Assembly (NCBI GenBank): GCA_958299035.1
Contig: CATQJL010000001.1
Coordinates: 25,782,852-25,846,851 of the forward strand
Direction: 5' to 3'
Source of the DNA: Cylicocyclus nassatus
Taxonomy: Eukaryota > Nematoda > Chromadorea > Rhabditida > Strongylidae
Length of the DNA: 64,000 nucleotides
Every line of letters begins with the position of its first letter. Position 1 is the first letter of the stretch. Below, piece by piece: positions 55,593 to 64,000 of this stretch. The notes below the pieces were generated by a model. It saw only the letters and a list, made by a program, of their open reading frames with translations. It searched no databases and was not told the origin of the DNA. Made by a program: the position numbers and the translations under genes.

Positions 55593-56297
55593 CTACGCGT
55601 GTGTCTTCACTTTCTTGTGTTTCTGGTCGTGAACTTCGTACAATCCGATCAGAAATGAGCACGACAGCAATACGCAAAGAGTTGTAACTGAAAAAAACTT
55701 TCTTGATAGGGAAAAATTAGAACAAAACATACCGAAAGCAATGAAAAATGATGTTTTGACATGTGCTGGATAGGCGTCAATATGCTCTCCAGCACTGGCG
55801 TTGTTATTCTTTCCTAAGATACCATGAGGACCTGAAACTATGACATACAAGGGCCCATGGGGCTTGGTAGGTTACCAAACCTTCTTCTTCTGTTGCATTG
55901 AGACCTACTGAAGCAAGTGTTGTATTGTTATTACCATGAGGGCCTGGAACTGCGACATAAAAGGGCCCATGAGGCTTGATAGGTTACCAAACCTTCTTGT
56001 TCTGTTGCATTGAGACCTACTGAAGCAAGTGTTGTATTGTTATTACCATGAGGGCCTGGAACTGCGACATATAAAGGCCCATGAGGCTTGATAGGTTACC
56101 AAACCTTCTTCTGTTGTATTGAGATCTACTGAAGCAAGTGTTGAATTGTGGTCTATGTTGGACCCATTGACATTTTGTGCTACTGAAAAAAATTATATTT
56201 ACTGTGATTCTAGTGTGTAAATCAACTGACGCTGCGCAATTGCAGCTAGCAATGTCTCTTCCGCCACACAGCATCCAAAAATCACTGAAAAATACAT
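55593..56297 (-). CDS. type I membrane glycoprotein built by exon-intron duplication
   Basis: Exons (minus): 56231-56297, 56105-56182, 55993-56061, 55881-55949, 55733-55837 and 55593-55687. All introns are phase 1: 48, 43, 43, 43 and 45 bp. Product about 160 residues. The ectodomain holds repeats of VPGPHGNNNTTLASVGLNAT type with many N-x-T/S sites. A transmembrane segment follows (SFFIAFVTTLCVLLSCSFLI), then a short basic tail YEVHDQKHKKVKTHA. Exons 3 and 4 with their introns are 112-bp tandem copies; exon 2's 3' half and exon 5's 5' end belong to the same series. The first exon (MYFSVIFGCCVAEETLLAAI) is the weakest call: its donor GTCAGT is unusual and the signal peptide is poor, so an upstream start is possible. 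Family not recognised; a surface mucin-like protein is an inference. Confidence 0.7.
55838..56148 (-). repeat. 112-bp tandem repeat spanning exon plus intron
   Basis: Exon starts at 56061, 55949 and 55837 are exactly 112 bp apart (69-bp exon plus 43-bp intron). The three introns, GTTTGGTAACCTATCAAGCC onwards, are nearly identical, including the acceptor (GTCGCAG twice, GTCATAG once). The donor side of exon 2 matches as well. So splice sites were duplicated with the coding sequence. Confidence 0.9.
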
Positions 56298-56420
56298 CTT
56301 GATTTATGTTTGTGTTGGTAATCTCAAAAATCATTAGTCGCGACAGTTGAGCAATCACGCTTTGACGTGGTCCATAATACTGCGAGCTGAGTACCAAAAA
56401 TTTGCAGCCCTTATAATTTA

Positions 56421-57121
56421 CCAGTGCGTCACCTCTGCTTCGCAGAGGCTCGCACTGGCTCTACTATTTATGTGCCTTACTCATTCTCGTAGAATCGTGG
56501 CACTGGAACTCACCGCGCTATGCCGACTACCATGAATAAAATGTAAACAACCACTCATTTAGAAAGTTTTTTCACGTGAGATCGGTGATTTCGCGTGGAT
56601 GAAACTTTTCGCAAGAAGACAAACGCAAATTTGAATAGGTTTTTGGATTTGTCATGGCTTGGTAGTCGCCATAGAGGTAATAGTAGCCGTGAGCTACATT
56701 TCTGTGCGAAAATCTTCTCAAGCGCTTAGCTAGAACCTTGGCAAATTGACCATTTACACAACCAATTCTTTTGGCGCCGTTTTCGTTATGCAGTAAACTT
56801 TAAACCACTTTTCGGGCTAAACTCCATCGCTTGCACAGTTGCCTACCAAACTCGTCCACGACTCTGCAAAAAGCGGTGATACGGACGGAATTTTGCGGTA
56901 TAGAAGCCAGGTGGACCTGTTTGGTGCGCAATTTCTGAGGGATCCACTCAACAAATCTGCTCGTGCTTTTGCATGTTGGATTTTCTTGCGGTTAGCATGC
57001 GCTGTGCGAAATTTGGACCCAGGAGGTTGGCTGGAGCACGCTCTACGAATTTCGTAACAGACACACTCTCACACAGACAGACACACAAAGTCACGTAAAC
57101 ATCCTTAGCCCGTTATTATAA
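56421..57121 (-). mobile_element. Helitron-like module R, copy 2
   Basis: Reverse-complement relative of 32737-33411, with the same block order. It ends on the minus strand with the CCTCTGC-GAA-GCAGAGG hairpin, TGACGCA and CTGG, with T outside (A at 56420). It carries a GTGTGTCTGTCTGTG tract near its 5' side (about 57080), like family E. No coding capacity. Confidence 0.6.
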
Positions 57122-57135
57122 GTTATGATAAATAA

Positions 57136-57365
57136 CGAGCTGGTATCCCGGGTTCCATCCCGCTTTGAAGCCATCCCTCGTGCTTGACCTCTCAAGTAGC
57201 GAATCTTATCCTTTTTTTTGAATTCAAACTCGTCTTTAGTTCGCTTGCTACCGCCCTTACCATATCTCGATGACCAGCAGATCAAAATGCGCTTCACCGC
57301 TCTCCTTCATGACTATGGGGAATGTGCACAGACATACAGATTTTCTTTTTTTATATATATGGAGA
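57136..57365 (-). mobile_element. E-like module preceding R copy 2
   Basis: The minus strand starts TCTCCATATATATAAA with A outside, passes a CTGTATGTCTGTG tract and ends GGGATACCAGCTCG before T, next to module R. The end is CTCG rather than CTRR, so it is degenerate. The same E-then-R order occurs at 32.3-33.4 kb. Confidence 0.4.
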
Positions 57366-57672
57366 TATACAAGAGCACGGTTCGTCTTTATACCAATTAC
57401 AATGAATAAATACTTCCTATCTGAAGCCTCCCCTTCTGAGGGACTTGGTGTTTTTCAAACAATTGAGGACATGCGTGGAACGTCCAACCGATGATAAACA
57501 AGCAGTGCTTCACCCTTCCAGATTACTCTGGTACCAATTGCCATCTGCGCAAGGTAGAGGGCTCGGTTGGCCCAAAGGCGTAATCAAAACATGGTCCGAC
57601 CTCCTAGGTCATCCCTTATTATACTGCGCTACCAACACCTTTCCCACGTTTCTGTTTATCTGTGAACAATTG
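57366..57672. other. no gene recognised
   Basis: Unique-looking spacer between the E-like module and the large fold-back. No exon support. Confidence 0.4.
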
Positions 57673-58403
57673 AGGCCCGTATGCACGTACATCCCTGCGA
57701 GGAGGGGAAGGGATCTGAGAGGGGAAGCGTCAGATCTAACTAATCTACATATCTTTCTTCTTCTTCCTCTATCTTGCTTATGAGTTTCTCATACACTGAT
57801 ACCTGCGCATTACGGATACCAGGCTACTGCCATACAAGATTAGATATTCAACATTTCGTCTGATCCCCTGGGGATATCCTGGAAATCACATCACATTTTC
57901 AAAGTCATTTATCTTCCTGAAAACTCAATGAATACGGTGTAAAAATATACTGAAGATATACTACGATACGGCTGAGCATGTTTCCGACAAATGAAATGGA
58001 ATCTGAAGATTTTGATTTTTTCGATAATCCCTGGCTCGCGAGCAGCGGTTCATCGAAGATTTGATATCTTGAGATTTCACTCATTTCTATCATAAGCATG
58101 TTTAGCAGTCTGTAGTATATCCTCAGTACAATTTTAGAGCATTTTCATTGAGTTTACAGGAAGATAAATGACTTTGAAAATGTGAGATGATCCCCTGGGG
58201 AGCCCCAAGGGATCAGACGAGATATTGAATATCTAACCTTGTATGGCAGTAACCTGGCATCCGTTATGCGCAGGTATCAGTGTATGAGAAACTTCATAAG
58301 CAAGATAGAGAAAGAAGAAGAAAGATATGTAGACTAGCGAAATATGACACTTCCCTCTCAGATCCCATCCCCTCTCCGCGGGGATGTACGTGCATACGGG
58401 CCT
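57673..58403. repeat. 0.73-kb fold-back element
   Basis: Ends AGGCCCGTATGCACGTACAT and complement. The arms run inward through GGGGAAGGGATCTGAGAGGG, CATATCTTTCTTCTTCTTCC, CTCATACACTGATACCTGCG, GATCCCCTGGGG and CATTTATCTTCCTG, meeting near 58038. Nearly the whole element folds into one hairpin with about 10 per cent mismatch by eye. No coding capacity. Confidence 0.85.
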
Positions 58404-58821
58404 AAGTGGAAAGGTTGAAAATTTCCTTTTGGCTTCACATTTGGAGGGTAGCAAGGACTGAAAGCAGATAATTCATTTGCAACAAAGTGGACACATTGTC
58501 TGCTCCTATAAGACTTTGCATATTACTTTTGTTTTTAAGCAATCCGTTTTTATTCAAGTTGGAAACATCTGCCAAGACGGCAACTTGTCCCTTCGACTCC
58601 CACGCTGATGCCCTTTTCAGCGTTGCGTAGAGAACGTAGTAGACATTTTGAGCGTGTGAGACATACCGTCTCGCAGAGATTTATACACGCTGATTCGAGA
58701 CGAATGATGTGATTCAGAGGTGTAGATAGCATACAACAAGTTGCTTTCGAAACTGCACATTGATCGCAACCTAGACCGTATGCGATGTCCAAACGTATTT
58801 TGACATCATCGTTAAGCGGAT
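58404..58821. other. no gene recognised
   Basis: A 103-codon minus frame (58550-58861) contains several Cys but runs into the neighbouring repeat and has no splice support. Confidence 0.4.
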
Positions 58822-60148
58822 ACCCTCGATACATAGAGCCACGTACTCTGGTAACCTTCACTTTGAGGGCTACGAGGGGACACAGCCTTCACCTGGAAAA
58901 AAACAGAAGTCATCCGGGGCTTTGCCCCGGATGTTATTATCCTGACTATATCGGAACGAATGTTAATGAAGCAAATATAGAAGATAATATCTTTAGCTTA
59001 TCTCAACAAAACCGAGAATTAGCGTTTTCATAGCCTTTTTTACCTTAAAAAAGGTTTTTCTGTGGGATTTTCGCTGAATTCAGAAAAAAATTTCTTAGCT
59101 AACCTCACATTTGAACAATATCGAGTTTCAGAAGTTTAGAAAAGCTATTGGAGTCAAATAAGAACGAGAAACTGCGCTTAAATCTTGCGCAGAGAGTCGC
59201 GCACGAAAATGCTGGTCTATCTCGTTAATGTGTCATTTTTGAAGCTTAGGACGTTGTCAGTTCTCCTCGTCGTGTGACGACGATCAGAATGATATATAAG
59301 GTTGCGGGGTTTCGATGAGGCCCCGCGGAGATCTACGACCAGAGCCAAACGCCCCGTCGGCTCTGGTTTGTCTCCGCTGCTCGCCTGCGTCTCCGCGCGC
59401 TGCGCGCTACCTCGCTACCCCAAATGCGGCGCGCTGGGCATTTGGCTCTGGTACCCTTTTCTTCGCAGTTTATAACCCAATTTTAGCAAGCTATATATCA
59501 TTTTAAAGCTCTTGATCTCTATTTTTACGCTGACAACGTCCCAAAACCACATTTTTCAATTTGATCAAGAAATCCGGCAAAAACCTTGTTTTCGAAAATC
59601 TCTTGTTTTTTTTTCTAGTCTAACTCTTTTCATGCGGTTTTTTCACGCGATCTATAGATCTTGCTTCTGTTCATAATGCAGACAACCACCCAGCCCTTAT
59701 CTCTTGGATCATGGTGGAACTTTTTGCGAAAAATCGTAATAAGTTCGTTTTTCTTTATCTTGTTCAGTTTCAGTGCTTTCGCATCGATTTTTTTCCAGCT
59801 TGGGCGTTTGTTGCTCAGAACAATAAGCGCAACAATCCAGACAACGTCCCAGGAAACAGGAACGTCAATGCGGGGGTAAAAATGCAAAGGACGCATCAAA
59901 AATCAAAAGCCCGTGTTGCGAGTAGCTGGTCCTGAGGCGAAAATTTGCACCTTGAAAGGCCGTCAAATGAAGGATTTCAAGCCTTAGTGCTGCGTTTTTA
60001 TCCGGATTTCAACAGTTTCTTTTGTTTTTTATATCTGTTTTATGTCATTTTCTCTTCTGTGATCATCTTTAAACAACCTTCACTATTTATGACGTCAGAT
60101 GTTAAAACAACCTTCACTTTGACGCTCTGTCTCTAGACTATCGAAGGT
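58822..60148 (+). mobile_element. dispersed repeat family D, copy 2
   Basis: Ends ACCCTCGATA and TATCGAAGGT. Same landmark order as copy 1: GAGCCACGTACTCTGGTAAC; a CCGGGGC-TTT-GCCCCGG hairpin (about 58915-58931); GGTTGCGGGGTTTCG; a GC-rich hairpin with arms CCAGAGCCAAACGCCCC (about 59339-59452); GACAACGTCCC motifs; AACCTTCACT repeats. Compared with copy 1 it is shortened near its 3' part. Confidence 0.7.
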
Positions 60149-62403
60149 ATGGTCAAGCGTGTTTCTCTGCTATTCTTTTTGTAAATCATCAACTACATCC
60201 TCCTTTCTTACCTTTTATTAACATTCCCAGATCCTCTTCTCATGTATCTATTACTGCAACTCTTAGCCGTTCTTATTGCTATTCTGGAGGGAAAATCCTC
60301 TTCCACATAATTTCGATGTATTTTGGTCCAAATCACTATTTGGAGGAAGTTCACGATGCAGCATGCATCAGCTCTCGAAAAGAAGACTAGACATTTAGAC
60401 CGTGGTCTCGTTGGTAGAGTTGAAACCTTGTTTTCCGCACATTTCGATCTTTCGATCCGCAGTTTCGAGTATCTAAATTTCAGAAAATGCATCTACCCTT
60501 AAGCAAAAACATTCTTGTTTTCCGAAAATTAGTGAATTTCGGTGAAAATCACAATTTCGAAGGAATTTAAACGCAGGAAATGCATCTAATCCTAAATTAA
60601 ATCGAGCAGCAAGCTGTGATTTCGTTGATAAGATTGCAAAAGACCTTGTATTCCACACGATTTTGGATTCGACAAAAGTTGCAATTTTGAAAGAATTTAC
60701 GTTGCAGAGAAGTGCATCATTATAAACAAAATTTCAGCCATCTTTGGTAGGAGAGTGATTGTGGGTTAAATTTAACCAACAAAAACGCAAGTGGTACGAT
60801 CACCGCACCTTTGTTTTTGGTATTTTGAAAAACCACTTGATGTCATTGTGTGTCTAGCAAAGATTGTTTTTTCATTTACCAAACCTTTTCAGAAAAAAGG
60901 ATGAAAGCGCCGTTTAAAGTTACATGCATTGCCAACTATGCAAATACTATCCAGCCCCGACCTCTCAACGGGGTCGCTAGTAAAACAATGTATACTAACT
61001 TTGCCTAAACTTTATCATAACACCCCATTTCAAATCCAGCCGAAGACATAGAGCTTTTATATTTGTTAGTAAATGGTCACATTTAGAAAATATCTCAAAC
61101 CGAACAGAAGTTGTCATCGGAAAGACCTCAAGCTGGGATTCGCATTTTTTCATACATAGAATATTGCCTCCATACACCAAAAGCAAAATTAGCTATCAAC
61201 TTTTCAAATCATATCCTAAATGGATCCAGTGCTTTAGTCAATTACCTAAAGACTACTACATGAGATGGCGCAGAAGCAGTATTAGCTGAGCGAGCGCGAA
61301 CGCGGCGCGCGCGTTCGCCATTGTAGATTCTGCTTTTACGCTCTCTGCGGCTATTGAAGCCGCGTTCGCGTCCAAAGATATTGCGCCTTCGTCACGCAGC
61401 AGCCAACCTCATTTGGTTTTTTGTGCTTCAGATTTGCATCTGAAGTGTGCTATGCAAAAATTAGTTAGCAAGGATAGCCTAGCTTAAACTAACCTCAACA
61501 TCAAAACGCAGTTGACTTACATTTCCTCAAACGCCAAGCAGATGTTTTAACGAACCTGCGAGAAGGCCACTTGGAAGCATGTTGATTGACTGCTTTGCTG
61601 TAACCAAGGAGTTGAATGAATAAGCCCAGATGCGTTTCCAAGCAATAATGCTGTTGAGTTATGGCCCAATGGAGGAAGCTGACATTTTTATAAGATGAAA
61701 AATTTTCTCCCGTTACTCATCAAGAAAGGCAGTTGATAAAAATATGTTGGTTAAACGTAGTTTGACGCCTAAATTTTAATTATAAAATGGTGATTTCATC
61801 ATTGCCCACCTTCTCAATCTTGCTATCATTGTGGCGAAAGCTAGATCGAGAAGGCACACCTCGTCCGCGCTGCGCAGGAGCATCCCAAAAAAGGGTTCTT
61901 GAGCATCTCATGAGACTTTGAGTCCCGTAAGTCTCGACCGGGTCGCAAGGACTTCTAATATGCAATATGCAAAAATTATATAACGAAATTTTGATGAGAC
62001 ACTGCCTTTATTTTGTCCACTCTGAATAGAAATATGACGACGCTACGCAAACTTCGGCAAGTCGGTGGTGATCGCGGCTTTACAACTAACGTTATTGTAA
62101 CCATTAATTGATGTTATGTTAAAGCTCTTGCGAGATTTTTTCCCCAGCAAGGTTAAAATAGTAGTTGTGGTCTGCTCAAATAAAATGCTGTGCATCGCGA
62201 AGTGTTAGACATGTTGAACTAGCTGTGGCAATTCTTGATAGGCAATACATTGCCGAACAAGAGAGTTGCGTTCCGTGCATAAGAAGCGTTACCAGTTGCA
62301 AGCCGAGTTTATCACAACATGTGCAAAAACCAATTCGCATTGTTAGACAATCTAATGATGCTTTTCCTATGGTTAAGAACAGCACTTTTACCTAAGGCAG
62401 CAC
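60149..62403. other. intergenic, no gene recognised
   Basis: About 2.2 kb. A GC-rich stretch with alternating GCGCG and a GAACGCGG motif lies at 61285-61375, unlike its AT-rich surroundings. Several short frames on both strands lack support. Confidence 0.45.
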
Positions 62404-62411
62404 TATAAAAG
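62404..62411 (+). promoter_or_regulatory. TATA box of the Ala/Val/Pro-repeat gene
   Basis: TATAAAAG 30 bases upstream of the ATG at 62434. Transcription would start almost at the ATG, so either the leader is extremely short or a second in-frame ATG (62446) is used. Confidence 0.5.
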
Positions 62412-62433
62412 AGTATGAGTTGTCTGTGAAAGC

Positions 62434-63385
62434 ATGACATTTGCAATGATCTCTGTCTACTTGGTTCTAATCATTCTTCTTAACACTAAGGGGTAAGCCA
62501 GTTTTGAGTATGTGGGTAAGCAAACAAAGTGAACAAAATGTCAGAGACTAGCTACTTTTACAGTTCATGAATATCAGTCATTTTCACACATTGATGTCTT
62601 TCTGATAAAATGACCGAGTACTAATTACGTGAAACCCAATTACACAAAACCTGTTAAAAGCATAAAACACTATGCGACTAACGTCATGCTTTACAGGACG
62701 ACAGCTGAAGTAATTGCAGCAGCTGCTGCTGCAGTTCCCGTAGCTCCCTCGGCTGTTCCTGCAGTTTCCCCAGCTCCAACACCAACAGTTCCTGCTGTTT
62801 CCGTAGCACCAGCAGCGGTTCCTGCAGTCCCCGTAGCTCCAGCGGCAGTACCCATAGTTTTACCAGCAGTTTCTGCAGTTCCAGTAGCTCCAGCGGCAGT
62901 AGCGGTGGCTCCAGCAGCAGTACCCGTAGCTCCAGCGGCAGTTCCAGTACTTCCAGCAGCAGTGCCTGCACTTCCCGTAGCTCCTACCCCTATTGTGCAG
63001 CTCCATACTGTAAGCACAAAGCATATTCTCAAATGTTGAAATGGAATGCCTTGAAAATCACGAAAAGATAGGATCTGTTCCTAGCGTGAAAAAATCATTT
63101 TCATTCCAGAGCCGTCCACGAACTGAGGTTCTCAAGAGGGCGAAATCTTATATCAAAGGTCAGCTTTCAACTCAGTTTTTCCAGTTAGAAACCACTGTTT
63201 CAGAGACCGGCCATTCTTCGACTACATCAATGATCTCTGAAGTTCCACTCTTTTTCCATAGGCTACCTATGTACATATCACCATTCGCAGACATGACCCT
63301 TAAACCTTGGCGAACGCGTTTGAACCGCAAGGTTGCCAGGAAGGGTCACAAAACTCGCAAAGCTTTACATAAGAAATCCTTATAA
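62434..63385 (+). CDS. secreted Ala/Val/Pro-repeat protein with basic tail
   Basis: Exons 62434-62492, 62697-63009 and 63110-63385. Donors GTAAGC and GTAAGC, acceptors TTTACAG and CATTCCAG; phases 2 and 0 agree. Product about 215 residues. A hydrophobic signal MTFAMISVYLVLIILLNTKG comes first. Then about 100 residues made almost only of Ala, Val and Pro in 7- to 8-residue repeats of AAVPVAP type, then a unique C-terminal domain (RPRTEVLKRAKSYIKGQL; VPLFFHRLPMYISPF) ending in a Lys/Arg-rich tail (RKVARKGHKTRKALHKK). The DNA repeat is about 21 bp and could vary by slippage. Role unknown; a secreted structural or surface-coat protein is an inference from composition. Confidence 0.75.
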
Positions 63386-64000
63386 GAAGTATTTTCATCA
63401 TAAAAGTCAACATATGCTAATCATCAAACTTGTGGCTGTAAAGAGAAATGAACCACTTGACGACCGACAGTAATATAAATATCAGCCATGTTTGTTCAAC
63501 TAAAAAAAAGTTGGGAATACAGATATCATGAAACCCGTTTGCATGTTCGAATTATGTGACATCGCGAAAAAATGCATGCTAGCCAGTAAGCATGCTATCA
63601 CCTGTTTGTTGTTTGATGATGAACCTACAGCAGTGTTAACAAAGTCTATCAGCTTACACTCCTTCTCCTATTCTTCCGTAGTGAAAAATTTAGACTATAG
63701 ATTGTTAACAGCGATACAGTTTCATGTCTTGTAAAAAGTAATTGGCACAACCGGGGTCGCTCAGTCCGCGCCAACACAATATGCTGTCCATCCCTTCCAG
63801 CTTCCTTCCTGATTTTAGGCAGTCCCTGCCTCTTTCGCGATCATTGTGCCGCCTATTACCTCCCTGCAGACAAGAGATAGCGAAAGTCAGTTTTCCCACT
63901 TTATGCACAAAGCAACCACGGCCTGATAAACATTCTCACTGAATGAAAAACACGAAAAAAATTTTCTAAAAAAACAAACAAAAAATTTTCTATTCTCAAA
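63386..64000. other. 3' flank, no gene recognised
   Basis: Presumably 3' UTR of the preceding gene, then unique sequence. No canonical AATAAA close to the stop. Small frames on both strands near 63.5-63.9 kb have no support. Confidence 0.4.

Noticed and set aside
62684..63032. Two long minus-strand frames (Leu/Glu-rich and Gly/Ala/Thr-rich) opposite the Ala/Val/Pro exon
   Set aside because: Low-complexity DNA of 3n-bp period is open in several frames. Only the plus strand has a signal-peptide exon and phase-matched splice sites.
1..64000. CRISPR array, spliced-leader RNA or 5S rRNA genes
   Set aside because: No regularly spaced short repeats with unique spacers apart from the tRNA array. 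No sequence resembling the SL1 leader or a nematode 5S gene was seen.

Overview
The window looks like accessory, repeat-dense DNA from a clade V (rhabditid/strongylid-type) nematode. The reasons are: spliced genes with very short introns (43-90 bp) and TTTCAG/TTTTCAG acceptors; TTAGGTTGTC-ended mariner-type MITEs; a Penelope-like element with a GIY-YIG domain; a tRNA-Gly(UCC) array; and a secreted Kunitz/WAP inhibitor of the kind expanded in parasitic worms. Hookworm-like is my best guess, but no marker in the window fixes the species. There is no bacterial operon structure and no CRISPR. Most open frames above 60 codons are chance or transposon frames. The real genes are multi-exon, and I assembled them by reading splice sites and checking intron phase.

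Layout. 1-15 kb is gene-poor: fold-back repeats, mariner-type MITEs (2.0-2.9, 10.3-11.3 and 12.7 kb) and the first copies of a Helitron-like palindromic family (6.3-6.9 and 7.8-8.9 kb). 15.16-16.06 kb is a six-copy tandem tRNA-Gly(UCC) array with a 167-bp period. 16.4-20.1 kb is a mariner-type MITE split by a Penelope-like retroelement flanked by a 14-bp target duplication. 20.4-24.9 kb holds a 1.14-kb near-perfect palindrome, two more Helitron-like copies and another mariner MITE. 25.3-28.3 kb has two minus-strand spliced gene models of unknown function around a GC-rich TIR element. 31.5-32.3 kb has two adjoining minus-strand models, one with an in-frame stop in an otherwise phase-consistent coiled-coil protein. 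32.3-42.4 kb is mobile DNA: two Helitron-like modules, a 53-bp minisatellite, a dead CR1/jockey-type LINE, paired palindromic MITEs, a mariner MITE and the first copy of a 1.4-kb dispersed repeat.

The best genes lie in the last third. At 43.9-44.9 kb (minus) is a five-exon gene for a small secreted protein, with TATA box and AATAAA. At 46.9-52.4 kb (minus) is a secreted protein with a six-Cys WAP-like domain, a Kunitz domain and an eight-Cys WAP domain. At 55.6-56.3 kb (minus) is a small type I membrane glycoprotein whose extracellular part grew by tandem duplication of a complete 69-bp exon plus 43-bp intron. At 62.4-63.4 kb (plus) is a secreted Ala/Val/Pro-repeat protein with a basic tail. 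The rest is a second E-R Helitron-like composite (56.4-57.4 kb), a 0.73-kb fold-back (57.7-58.4 kb) and the second copy of the dispersed repeat (58.8-60.1 kb).

Nothing suggests these genes form a pathway. What they share is export: four of the six best models have a secretion signal or a membrane anchor. This fits a rapidly evolving, repeat-rich chromosome arm. All models come from sequence reading alone, without homology search or transcript evidence.
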